A DNA stretch of 64,000 nucleotides from Telopea speciosissima. Taxonomy: Eukaryota; Streptophyta; Magnoliopsida; Proteales; Proteaceae. This document shows positions 1 through 11,000 of this stretch, piece after piece. A program made the position numbers and the translations under genes. The stretch is from assembly GCF_018873765.1 (NCBI RefSeq), contig NC_057916.1:26335001-26399000 (forward strand), read 5' to 3'. The notes beneath the pieces were generated by a model. That model did no database searches and had not been told where the DNA came from. It saw only the letters and a program-made list of their open reading frames with translations. Every line of letters starts with the position of its first letter. Within the stretch, counting starts at the first letter, position 1.

Positions 1-1322
1 ACTGCTGGGTGCAGTTTCTTATATCTTGCTTTGTGCTTTCGATATCTTTTGTATTGCCCCATTTATGCACAGTGAAGAAGGTTTTTTGTTATTGTTGGGT
101 TTTAAGATTGTTGATAAAGGAGAAAATTAGTGGAAAGAAAGGTGGAAATAGTATAGAATATCAATTTGTCCAAAATAACTGCCATTAATACATTAAAAAC
201 TGCATGTCACTTGGTTGACAAAGTGACGGTGGTTATGAAACCCCATAGGTTATAGGCCCAGGAAACATATCCTATATATGGTTTGCTAAAATAAGAGCTC
301 CAATTCTAGTGTATTGGTATGAAATGATACCAACGACTAGGAACAAATTCATGCCCTCCAAAGAAAAGCAAAAATAAATTGCATTGTTGACCCACAGTGG
401 TGGGAACCTTGTGCACTGGGTATCCCTTTTTTTATTAAATTGATTGGTTTGCCCAGAGAAGTGGGGAAAGAAAGAAAAAGTTACCAACCAGCCAATTGGA
501 TGCAGTTTTTTGAAGCACAGAGATTTTGGAACTGAGAAGGGCATCAGTTCCAGTCAAACCTGATTCAGCTGTTTTAGTTGTTTGTGTTTCCAAAACTATG
601 GTACTCCCCAATGGTTCCCTTCCAGCAGACCAGCACTTCCATGGTTGCAGAAAGGTGGTATTATTATGCAATTAAAACAACACTGAAGAGGATTGTCGAG
701 GAAGGAACGGGGAGAGAAATTCTTTGAAGATTTACTGGTCCTCTCATCCTTTTCATAGTTGTCAAGCTGATGCCGAGACAACAAGACGTTTTCATTTCTG
801 TTGTGAATACAGAACTTAGGGATGACAGCAAAGAGAAAATAGGTGTAGGAAAAACGAAGAAAACAAAAAACACAAAGAAACACAGGCAACTTATGTTGTT
901 CTACATCCATGGGCAAAGACGATCAGGGGAGCTTCCAGTAAAAATATTTGAAGAGTACAACTCATAGTCCATAAAGCAACGTCAGGCCCTAAATAACCAA
1001 CACCCCAAACTCTTGAAAAATCTCTCTTACAGGGTCCAAACTCTATTGACTATACAAATTTATATGATGCTAATACCCCTATCCCTTATGGAACTTTCCA
1101 GCTAATCCTTGTACTTGAGAGTTTCTAAAAGACTAATGATACAGAAACACATTCTTGAATTATTTTTGGAAAAAAAAAATCTCGAATCAGTTGGATTAGG
1201 AGCACACAGAGATGGTTTTCTCCCATTCATCTACTCTTTTTTTTTTGGGTGTTTTTTTAAACATTGATTAACTGATGATTTCCCACCTTCTCTAAAGGTT
1301 TTTAACTCTGCTCTTGTTACAG
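1..1322. other. Probable CIA1 intron or upstream gene sequence
   Basis: No exon can be supported here. The next downstream feature is an internal exon of a CIA1-like WD40 gene with a good acceptor, so this stretch is probably intron. I looked for the preceding WD40 blade of the family and did not find it. AT-rich sequence with a short SINE tail near 383-432. Confidence 0.45.
383..432 (+). repeat. 3' fragment of an Au-type SINE
   Basis: The segment has the typical Au SINE 3' end: a tggtgggaacc block, then ttgtgcactgggta, then a T run. It matches the 3' end of the full-length copy at 51471-51637. The tRNA-like head is absent, so this is a 5'-truncated or eroded copy. Confidence 0.55.
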
Positions 1323-2850
1323 ATTGATGGACCTTCCTACAATATGCTGTTAAAGAAAGAAAAGGCCCATGACATGGATGTAAATTCCGTGCAATGGAAC
1401 AACACGGTAAGCTGTATGTAGTAGGATTAGGGGTGTAAATGAATAGCCGAAATCCGTATCCGTGTCCGTATCTGTTTAGCACTATCCGAATCCGTCCGAA
1501 AGCTAAACGGATGCGGATACGGATAGGCTATAGCTATCCGAAAAGCTATATTTACATGTAAACGGATAAAATATCCGATCCGTATCCGTTTAGCACTATC
1601 CGGATCCGTCCGATAGCTAATCGGATGCAGATGCGGATATAGCACTATCCGAGCCGAATCCGATCCGTTTACAGCCCTAAGTAGGATATTATGGTGGAAT
1701 TATACTAATATCAACCAGTTGACAAATGGGTCCCATCTGAGAAGTTTCCCCACTTAGAATTCAACATTTTCAAAATTCATATCCTGGGCATTCCATAATT
1801 ATTGTTATTTACCATCATGGTTTGCTACTCTACCAATGATGCAATTGAATTTGTTGAGATTTTTAGTCAGAAACACATTTCTGGAAGGAGGTTTCTTTTC
1901 CCTTTTTCTGTGGGATGGAGAAAGGTGGGATGGAGAAAGGGGAGGGGGGGGGTGTTGTTCAAAGCATGAAATTATTGACACAAATTAGTGTGTATTATTA
2001 TAGCATAACTTTGTGGTATTCTCCTTGTCTGTATTTAGCTGTGATATGGCGTTTTATCTTTTCCCCCTGATACCTGCAATATGGTAGTTCACAAGCTGCA
2101 ACTTTGATGTCTCCAGAAATGGATTCAGCAGCCAGTGGTTATAGCCATGTCATGTAAGCATTACAGTATCTTTTGGATACACAGATGCTTTGGACACCAT
2201 GGATTGTGACGTGATGGTATCTGGTGTTTGCTTTTTCTAGCCATATTTTCGGAATGCTGGGTACAGGGGTTGAATAAGCCTGTTTATAAACATATATCGG
2301 AGATTATAAATAGAGTCATGCCATCATGGCCTGCAGGATGAACTTCGTCCTACCTGTGAGGCCGAAAACTGACATTTGTCAGACTTGAAAAAGGGGAGGG
2401 GAATTTATAATCTTTGTTTTGAAAACAGGTTTATCCAGTATTCCCAAGTGCACTTGTCATCATTTCACTAGATCAGAGGGCACAAATTATGTCCTTGGAT
2501 CATATTATATTTCTCTTTACCACTATCATGGTAAGAGGAAGAGTGTCCATCTCATTCTTTGGAAGGGTGGGCATGTACAGGAAGAAGTCCTTGCCTTTCT
2601 TGAGCTTGTGAACCCCCCCCCCCCCCCAAAAAAAAAAAAAAAATGTCAAACCATCTTAGTAGACTGGTGGTTCTATTGCTAAACACCACAGCTCACATTT
2701 ATCTGCAAAAATTAGTCCTTTCCAATGTTGGTTCACAGTATTTAGCACTCATGTCCTTGGCCTTTTGATATTCTGCAGGAAACCAGTCTGTTAGCTTCAG
2801 CAAGCGATGATGGAACGGTGAAGATATGGGAATTTGCCTCTGTACCCTGA
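1323..2850 (+). CDS. CIA1: Cytosolic Fe-S assembly WD40 protein CIA1/CIAO1 homologue, last two exons
   Basis: This is the 3' end of a WD40-repeat gene. Exon A is 1323-1406, after a cag acceptor and before a gtaagc donor. Exon B is 2779-2850, after a ctgcag acceptor, and ends in TGA. Both are in phase 0, and together they encode 51 residues. Exon A holds DGPSYN, LLKK and DVNSVQW. Exon B holds LLASASDDGTVKIWEF, the last WD40 blade, with the classic SDDGTVKIW strand. From memory of the family this agrees closely with the C-terminus of Arabidopsis CIA1 (CIAO1 in animals). CIAO1 is a seven-bladed propeller in the late cytosolic iron-sulfur assembly complex, which passes clusters to target enzymes in cytosol and nucleus. 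Upstream exons lie outside the window or were not recognised. The intron carries a MITE and a C/A homopolymer run. Confidence 0.85.
1428..1679. mobile_element. hAT-like MITE in CIA1 intron (252 bp, 8-bp TSD)
   Basis: The element begins taggggtgtaaat and ends gtttacagcccta, giving terminal inverted repeats. It is flanked by the direct repeat agtaggat at 1420-1427 and 1680-1687. The interior is rich in atccg/cggat words and partly palindromic, with tagcactatccg recurring in both halves. An 8-bp duplication and TAGGG-type ends fit a non-autonomous hAT element. No coding capacity. Confidence 0.8.
2613..2643. repeat. poly(C)-poly(A) homopolymer junction
   Basis: Fifteen C are followed directly by about sixteen A inside the CIA1 intron. 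It is likely length-polymorphic and prone to sequencing error. Confidence 0.9.
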
Positions 2851-3496
2851 TATAATCACTTCAATGTTAATTTTTTAATATATGTCATGCAGTCGTATTA
2901 TTAGTTTATTATGTGCTTGGCTGTGTAATTTATGGAATTCTATAAATTGTCCATAAAATTGTTAGTTTTTTCAAGCTTGAATAGGTGTATTCATGAAAAC
3001 GAGAATGCAATGTTTTGTTGACTGTTGTAAGAGGAGCAATTCTCGCCAATGGTCTGCTCATAATTTTAAACTCCAAAATCAAGAATCCATCTTATCAGTC
3101 ACATACTAATGATCTCTGGTTAACTAGGGGAAAAGGGAAAATCAAGACATGCAGATCTTTGATGAATATGTCAACAGTAGAGTTCTCACATTTGCAATGG
3201 GCTATACAGCCAATACAGGACCTCGATGAGAGTGGATTCCACTGAATAGAGGTTTTCACTACTGTGCATGAGCTGAAGCTTACTTATGCGTGTGGCTAGC
3301 ATTATAGATGAGAAATGAGTCCATTAACAGCTTTGCCTGGTTCACCGATTGAGCCCATCTGTATTTGCTTTTATAGCTTCTCTCCTGTCTTTCTTCCCTC
3401 CCTAGAATGTTAATATCTGCTAACGTGACACTATCATTCCTTGGTGAGTTGGGGTGTGCCTATTTGCCTGGTTTTGACTGTACTGTCCCGTTCAAG
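2851..3496 (+). other. CIA1 3' UTR and intergenic DNA
   Basis: Sequence after the CIA1 stop. It is AT-rich, with candidate poly(A) signals of weak form near 2870-2960. No further gene or repeat is recognised. Confidence 0.4.
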
Positions 3497-3714
3497 GATT
3501 TTAAACTCGGAATCGGAGTTTAATTTGTCCTTGCCGAAACCAATTCAGATCAAAATTAGCCAGAATCGGTCCCAAAAGCTCTAGATTCGATCTCTTAGAT
3601 CTGAAAATCAAGCGATCTGATCATTGGCTGCTCTGAAATGTACAGAATTGGGATTGATCATGGCTAGTACCGATCAGAATTTGCTGATTCGACTGATTCC
3701 GATTTTTTAAACAG
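3497..3714. repeat. MITE-like inverted-repeat element
   Basis: The left end reads ttttaaactcggaatcgg and the right end ctgattccgattttttaaa, which are imperfect inverted copies. The interior is rich in gatc/gattc words. No convincing target duplication was found, so the edges are approximate. Confidence 0.5.
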
Positions 3715-4395
3715 TGGTCCCTGTTGACCAGCCCCAGCGGCAAATATCAATCAAGAAGTAACGATTTCTATAAAATCTGTGATCCCTTTTTTTTGTACCA
3801 AAGATTAATAGGTCTTGCAACAAAAGATAGGTTTCATTGATTTTCTGTAATTTTATTAACTAAAAAAAATGGTAAAAAATAAAGATACATAGTTGCAGGT
3901 ATCGACATTAATGGAAGATTTCTAAAACTCGGGTACCAAATTAGGGAAAATTTTGGGTGCTACACTTGTAGCTAGCAGCCAAGGAAATGGAATAATTCAC
4001 TTCTCCTTTGGCTTTTTCTTTTGGCTTTTAGATTCATAAATACCTTCCTAGGTTTTAGTATTTTTTAAAATACCTCTTAAGATCCTATTTCCTTGACTGC
4101 CAGCCTTGTAGTAGTAGCAGCAAAATTTCATCCCCAAATCAGTGCCGTATGGCAGCTAACCACTTAATAATTATATTGGAAAACTAAATTTATAGGGGAA
4201 AAAAAATTCATAAATAAACACAGGAGATTACTACGGACAATTCTCTCTCCAAAAGCATTATTACATTTTCATGGAAGTTGAAAATTTTTCCTTTTTTTCT
4301 GAATCAACGAAGAAGAAATTAAGTTACAGACAAATGGGAGGAGATCGATGGTAAAACTGTGAAAGGCAAAGCTGAGCTCATACATAGTAGTAAAC
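3715..4395. other. Intergenic, 3' flank of the BIC-like gene
   Basis: AT-rich sequence with no recognisable gene. The right part (about 4200-4454) is probably the 3' UTR of the minus-strand BIC-like gene. Confidence 0.4.
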
Positions 4396-4454
4396 TACTA
4401 GTAGTAGTAGTAGTAGTAGTACATACCCATGCCATCATGTCATCATCATCATCA
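4396..4454. repeat. Trinucleotide microsatellites (GTA)n and (CAT)n
   Basis: Seven or more tandem gta/agt units at about 4398-4421 are followed by catcatgtcatcatcatc from about 4433. The cat run extends to the stop codon of the BIC-like gene (tca at 4455-4457), so it lies in that gene's 3' UTR. Confidence 0.85.
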
Positions 4455-4976
4455 TCATCTTCTTAAGCTACTAGAGAGAATGACTGGACATCTATTATTC
4501 TCTATCCTTAACCCACCACCACCACCTGAATTTGGTTGTTGTCCCTCTTCAATCAATGCAGCCCTTGCAGACATTATTCCACTTGGAACCAAAGAGGCAT
4601 TGAAAGCTGAACAATCCATCCAATCCTTGAGAAACTCTTCTTTACCCCATATCTCTGGTATCCAAACACTACCTGCTACTTCCTTACGATGCTTCTTTAG
4701 TCTCTCACGTCCAGAATTCTCTGCTGTCACTTCTTCTTCTTCTTCTTCTTCTTCTTTTGAATTCTTGTGATCTTCCTTTTCGACTTCCATCACCACCACC
4801 GTAGTCGAAGAAGAGTACTGACCTTGTAATTTGACTTGTTTCTGATCTTCAGGTTCAGATTCGTCTTTGCCTTGCAATTCGATGGAATCGTCTTCTTCCG
4901 AGTCTTGTTGGATGCTACTTTGCTTGTCATTTGAATCATTTGGTTTTGAGGGAGTCGAAGGAATCTGGTCACTCAT
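4455..4976 (-). CDS. BIC1: BIC1/BIC2-like inhibitor of blue-light cryptochromes
   Basis: A 173-residue intronless ORF with an ATG start at 4976. Residues 1-87 are low-complexity and acidic, with a glutamate run at 75-82 and many Ser/Asp/Lys, so probably disordered. Residues 89-144 hold the conserved block: GRERLKKHR, then [16 protein letters not shown], then LVPSGI and SARAAL. This is the cryptochrome-interacting domain of plant BIC proteins. A short glycine run and a C-terminal LRIEN follow, also a family trait. In Arabidopsis, BIC1/2 bind photoexcited CRY2 in the nucleus and block its homodimerisation, damping blue-light responses; BIC transcription is itself light-induced. Length is close to the family. 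BIC1 against BIC2 cannot be decided. The 5' flank carries two GA microsatellites. Confidence 0.88.
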   Translation of the reverse strand: MSDQIPSTPSKPNDSNDKQSSIQQDSEEDDSIELQGKDESEPEDQKQVKLQGQYSSSTTVVVMEVEKEDHKNSKEEEEEEEEVTAENSGRERLKKHRKEVAGSVWIPEIWGKEEFLKDWMDCSAFNASLVPSGIMSARAALIEEGQQPNSGGGGGLRIENNRCPVILSSSLRR

Positions 4977-5225
4977 GTTTCTGATGAGTAGTTTGTATGG
5001 TGAATGAGAAATGGTTCTGCAATTTCTTCTGCTTCTGCTTCTTCTTCTTGGAATGGTGAATTGGTGATAGAGAGGTAAGGTTGGCGTATGGGAAGAGGGT
5101 TAGGAAGAGAATGGGTGGGGTGTTAGTTTACACGTCACAAGTGTTTGCCCCTCTTTTGTATGGTATGCGACATCTGTACGTGTCAACTTGGTGATTGGAT
5201 TCCAGTTTGTGTGGTTTAGCTAAAG

Positions 5226-5299
5226 TAAGAGAGAGAGAGAGAGAGAGAGAGAGTGAGAATTAGCTTTTGGATAATTGAAAGGTTGACGTTGATTTGAAG

Positions 5300-5341
<42 letters not shown>
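5226..5341. repeat. Two (GA)n microsatellites in the BIC-like upstream region
   Basis: A GA run at about 5228-5252 and a longer one at about 5304-5340. They lie 250-365 bp upstream of the minus-strand BIC-like ATG, in the probable promoter or 5' UTR. GA/CT tracts are common in plant core promoters and can bind BPC/GAGA-type factors; any such role here is inference. Confidence 0.85.
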
Positions 5342-5344
<3 letters not shown>

Positions 5345-5429
5345 TCTCCAGAGTTGGCCAATAAGACGGGAGCTTTTGATAGGGGGATGAGGCATCTTCC
5401 GGTGGCTCTACAATTAGCATGTTAAATTT

Positions 5430-6640
5430 TTTTTGGGGGGTTGTTGTGGTCTGTGGGTAAAATTAGCCACTTCTGATGTTGTGGGTAAAAAGTAAAAACA
5501 AGCCAAAAGCTAGATTCAAGGACGACTAAAATAGTATAAGGGTCTGGTTCAATCTAGCGCCCATACACTAGAGTGGACTCCATTAAACACATAATAATGA
5601 CATTAAGCATCTAGAGCAGACAATATCATTAGATGTATTCGGAAACTTATTAGATTGGAAATAGAAAAGAGTTCCGTATAGTCTGTCTCCACAATAAGTC
5701 TCAGGCCAGCTTTAGCATTTTCTGGTCATGATTTTACCTATTTATGTTACATGAGGAGTTTGGATCACTTACCTGTATGTGTATGCTTCACATATAATTA
5801 GGTGATGACATCTGTCGTTGATCCTTTAAACATTCTTAATGGTAACAAGTAAGACAAATGTCATAACCGTATCGTACGTGAAATGTACATGTACAGGTGA
5901 TCCAGTCTCAAAATATAGGATGTGGGATTGGGGCACATACGAATTGCTTTCTAAATTTTTATACATAAAGTAGGCAGATGCGAGGGAAAATGAGATTTTG
6001 GAAACCAGGAATCCATATGTATTCAATCTTTGCAACAATACTAAATTTGGATCCTAAGAATCCAATCCCTATGGATTGCTTTAGTTTTATTTTGAATCAT
6101 ATTTATTTGTATGCTATACATCGCATTCAATTATTGTAACAATTGAAACCTCAACCAGGATAAGTTGGTGTTTTGATTCCCTCCAAATAGACTTATTCAT
6201 TGCAATTGAAAAAAAATTACCACCTACTAACCATTAAAAAAATAAAAAAAAGAATGTACTCAGAGTACGAGGCTCCCGCCATTAACCATTTATCTTGAAA
6301 TTTCATTGAAGTTGAAACTTTCACCATCTAAAATACCCAATTAATGATAAACATGTTTACCATCAGATTTTACCAAATTCATGACATCATGAGACATGCC
6401 CATGGTTTGAGGCATCAAAATCATATCCCGCTGATTCTGGTTGAATCGAAATTGGCCTATTCTAATTCTGGCCAATTTGAAATGAGTAATTTGTACCTAA
6501 TTTTTAGGGTTCAGATCGATTCCAGCCAATTCTGAACTAAAATCCATGGGCATGCTAACTAAAAAGCTAACCCTGAGAAGGAGAGCTGTCGGAAATGACA
6601 ACATATATATGGTAGACTAAAATGGTCTGTCTAATCTCTA
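5430..6640. other. Intergenic between the BIC-like gene and FtsZ2
   Basis: No gene is supported. About 6405-6540 has imperfectly repeated words (attctggttgaatc, gattccagccaattctg) of the kind seen in old MITEs, but no clear ends. Confidence 0.4.
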
Positions 6641-6654
6641 GGAGGATGACTTGT

Positions 6655-6790
6655 ACAACAACAACAACAACAACAATTCAGCCTTGACCTAACTGTATGA
6701 CATCGTTTACATAAAACCTTGCCCTCCTATCAGCTCTATTCAAAGTCATTCTTTTAATCTCGATGACTTGTATGTGTCCTTTAAAACATT
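6655..6790 (-). mobile_element. 3' tail of an RTE-type LINE
   Basis: It starts at a CAA repeat (6657-6676) followed by attcagccttgac. This is the reverse complement of the LINE 3' end seen at 49240-49290, where gataaggctgagtt precedes a TTG repeat. 5'-truncated remnant without coding sequence. Confidence 0.55.
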
Positions 6791-7325
6791 TCATATGGGC
6801 ACACCCATATAATTAACCATGAGTTCGTGACATAACAAACACTAACGTTTTTGTTATTAAAGAGTGATTTCTTTCTGGAAGAATGATTTTATTGGTTAGA
6901 ATAACGTTTGATAATATAAGTGTTTTTTTTTTTAACTTCTCAAGTGTTCCTCCATAACTTTAAAAATAAATAAATAAATAGAATGCATTGCATACTCTCT
7001 CACATTTAAAGACTGTTTTGGTATGACTTCTATTTCATGGGATGATTTCTATTTAGGAAATTGTTTGGTATGATCAATTCTTTGAGGCATAACCTTATGT
7101 TATGTCCACCAACCACCTGGGGTGGGAGGATTCTATTTATTCACACATCACACCTCAGTTGCCTTCAGAGAACATGAGACTACACTTTTTACTTCCCGGG
7201 TATGCACCAATCCGTTCTATGAAGTTCCAACAGAAGTTGAGATTCTTCCACTTTCATAGTGAATTGAAGAAATTTCATATTGATCGATAAATTTCCTAAT
7301 CTCACAAGATCAATTTTCATCACAT

Positions 7326-7467
7326 TTAGGCTGTTTTGGTATGCATTCTTGGAGTAGATTCTGGGTCTAGAGTGTATTCTGAAATGAGAAAATGGAGAAA
7401 AACCAGGTTTCAGAATGCATTTTAGACCCAGAATCTATAATGAGAATGCAAACCAAACACAGCCTAA
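7326..7467. mobile_element. hAT-like MITE, about 142 bp
   Basis: The left end is taggctgttttggtatgcattct and the right end gagaatgcaaaccaaacacagccta, a 23-bp imperfect terminal inverted repeat. The tagattctgggtcta / tagacccagaatcta words also pair internally, so it can fold. The target duplication is not clear. Confidence 0.65.
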
Positions 7468-8094
7468 ATAGTTTCCTGCCACTATATCTCAGAGCCAAAA
7501 ACAATTATAATCACCTATTTAACAATCCACACAGAAAATGATGCCTATAATGTCAAAAAACTGGAAGTAACAACCAACATCAATGTACAGGTTCATTGGT
7601 TCCTCACTGTGGAGTGGAAACTGAAGCAAAACTTCTACAAAAGATCCAAAATCATGATGGATGCTCTAGAGCACCGAGAAATACAAGGAAGATTTCAGTT
7701 CCGACAAATGATGCATTGTACTCAAGCCTCTAGTCATCCATGAAAGCAACACTTCAGATCATTAGAGATGAACAAGGCAAGTCAATTCAATATGCACATG
7801 CTCCGAATTGCCCTGTTAAAACTCAAACCAAAAGTGGAAATTGAATACTATTCATGTAACAGACTGAAAAACCCAAACAAATTAAGCCTTTTATTATTCA
7901 ATAGGAGAAAATAGGCTTTGTAGAAAAGGATACACTGGATCTCGGAGTTGGTAACTATTTAAGGCATACTGACCTTGATATGTCCTAATCTATTTTGAAC
8001 ACCCGGGAATGATTTAAAGTAAAAAAACAAAAATGAACTGAAAAATGGTGGGCACGGAGATATATTACAAGGAAACAAAATGAACGAGAGTGTT

Positions 8095-11000
8095 TCAAGC
8101 TCTAGGAAAACGTGAGCGTCCTTTCTTTCTCAGGAACTCGGGGATCTCCACTGAGCCACCTTCAGTGAAAGAGGAAGGTCGTCGATTGATCCCAAGGTTG
8201 TCTCCATGTGCTAGCTGACTTCCCTGCAATATATCCAGATCCCAAACAATAAGAACCAATGGAAGCACATGAGAGAGAGAGAGAGAGAGCCAACCTGAAG
8301 AGGCCTTCCTTCAGCTTCATCTTGACGTTTAAATCCCGTAGCAATCAGAGTGATGCTAACCTGAACACAGATCAGTTGAATGAATCTCAAGGTTCATATA
8401 TGCTATGTCATATTGTTATTGTTCTGGGTCCCCCCAGAAGGTCCCATCGGAACCTATAATACCTCTATCAGTTTTCCTAAGACTTCCTAAGACCATTACT
8501 TTTGTGCCTTATAATTAGATTACCTACATAATATCATCTCTATGTCCAAAGAATGGCATCAGTCATAGCACCAACCAAAATGTCAGATCTATTGAATACC
8601 CTTCTCTTTTGTTCACTGGAAGATTAATAGTTTTTAAGACTAGTTTTGCCCTTTATTCGTCAGGGTTACTATTCTATTTCTTATGCAAACACAAGATCTC
8701 CTCTCCCCCCCACCCACCACCAGCACACCCCCTCCCCCCAACCCCAAAGGGGTAAAAGAGAGTGGTATTTTTCTTCACATAAGCCCTTCTAGTCTACAAG
8801 CAGAAGGAGCATGAGTTAATGTTCCAGATCACTAAAATTATGTCTACTGTCCAAAAGAACTAAATCAGGTAGATATGCTCCCAAATCTCCTAACCAGTAT
8901 TTGGGGGGTCTCATCAATTCAACTATGCCATAATCTTGATAGTATGTTTGTGGATGGCATAGTTGTCAAGGCGTCGCCCAGGTGACCGCCTTGGCATCCA
9001 GGCGCCTTGACAACTAGTGCCGCCTTGTTGGTGTCACCTTGCATCCAGCTCCCCTCCAACACCTTAGATTGCCTAGACGCCGTGACAACTATGGTGGATG
9101 GAACTTAAAATCTAAAACACTTGCACAGCCACAGTATTTTTTCAGTAGGAGCAGATCCCAACTTACTTGACCACTGAGTGACTGATCTATAACTGCACCA
9201 AAAATTAAGTTTGCACTTGGATCCACGAGATCATAAATCACCTCTGCAGCAGCATTTACCTGCAAGAAATCCAATATGGGAACTGAAGACTTGAGAAACA
9301 AAGTCATCAAGAAGGAATAGTAAATAACATCAGTAAGCTTGTATGAGTTCTACAAGCTTGAGAGATTCTCTCAGCGAAATTGTGCGGTAGCCACTATTTA
9401 ACAGTTTTCTAAGTGCAGTAGGAGTCGTATGCAGATTGCAGACTAGAAAATCTTTTTTATTTATTTATTTATTTATTTTTTATAACTTTGGGTTAGAAAC
9501 TTGAAGAATGAAACAGTGAAGTTTTTACACAAATTTATGGTCAATATTCATATGCCCTTTTTTTTCTCCAGCCATTATTTCCTAATAAATATTGATGACC
9601 AAATAAAAATGAGTACAACTAAAGGCATTGGATTGCAAAACTAAATATCAGGTGGGGCTTGGGTAGATTTGTGCGTTGGGAGTCCGAGTTTTTGCTGCTG
9701 TCATTGTGAGATACATGTTTTTGACCTTGGATCATTTCTTTGCACAAACAAACCCAACCCAAATTAGAGTGAGGTTGCACATGGGAAGACAGCTTGTATC
9801 AAGTCCACTAACAAGTTGAAAGTTCAAATCCCAGATGGGTTGGGTTGGTGCAAAACCAAGCATTACCTGCCCACTTAGTGCACCTAGTAAATAATGCAAG
9901 TTTGACAGATACAAGATTTGGATTTAAGAAAACAATTAGTTCAATGGGCCAATTACTGCACAAGTGAATGAAATATTCCATATGAATAAGCTAAAATTAT
10001 AAAGCTACATGACAAGGAGAAACATTATATATAAGAGAAAAAAAAAGGGAGAAACAGGGAAATAAGACGATAAAATCAAGAATATGTATCCCGTATTATA
10101 TCATTGCTGACATACCACAGAGAGTAAGCAAACTTATCATGCAAGAGTAAACATTAGAGAACTGCTCCTCTTAGTGAACATGTCATGGGTATGGAAAGAG
10201 ATTCATGAATGTGGATTAGCGAGTATACATGAAAGACACCTCTAGAAAAGAATACAACTCCCATTCCACTTGAAATCACAAATGATCTCCAACTCACTGG
10301 TGGTCTAGGCTATATGTACATTTTAGTTGTAATCTAAGAAATTCATGCACAAATGAACAGCCAAAAAATGAACAAAATAATGCCATGGTTCAGGTCCCTA
10401 TGAGAACTACGCATACCTCGTATAAAGTTAAATCACTTCCACCAGTGATGTTCCATACAATCCCAGTAGCCCTTTCTATGCCAATATCCAACAAAGGTGA
10501 TTGGATGGCGTTCAATGCGGCATCTCTTGCCCTGGTCTTGCCTGCAGCATAACAATCATTACAAAATTATATTTAACTTCTAATAATAATACTATTCATC
10601 CTCCCATTCTCAAGCAAACTAACAACACTGTTCATCTTCCCATTCTCAAGTACCATTAATGAAAAAAAGTAGAACCTACTCGGGGATACCAACGCCAGAG
10701 CAACCGACATGATCCTGACCGGCATTCGTGACGGCACCGGCGCCAGGGGATTCTTGGTGAAGAAGACAAGAAGTACATCTACGACTTAGAGAAGGGGAGA
10801 ATGAGAATCAGGATAAAGGTGGGTCTGGCGCTTGGGGTTGTGGTATTGTGCATTGGCACAGGGACTGTCCAACTATGATCTTTTTTTTGTGGAGCATTTG
10901 GGTTTGGCTGATTCTGTTTATTTGTCGGTTATGTCCGTCACGGCTGTTGGTTACAGCGAGAGGGCCTTCAAGACTTTGCCCGGGAGGCTTTTCGCCTCTC

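Noticed and set aside
4429..4770. Plus-strand open frame of 113 codons
   Set aside because: It is antisense to the BIC-like gene, which has a clear conserved domain; low-complexity Ser/His runs come from the trinucleotide repeats.
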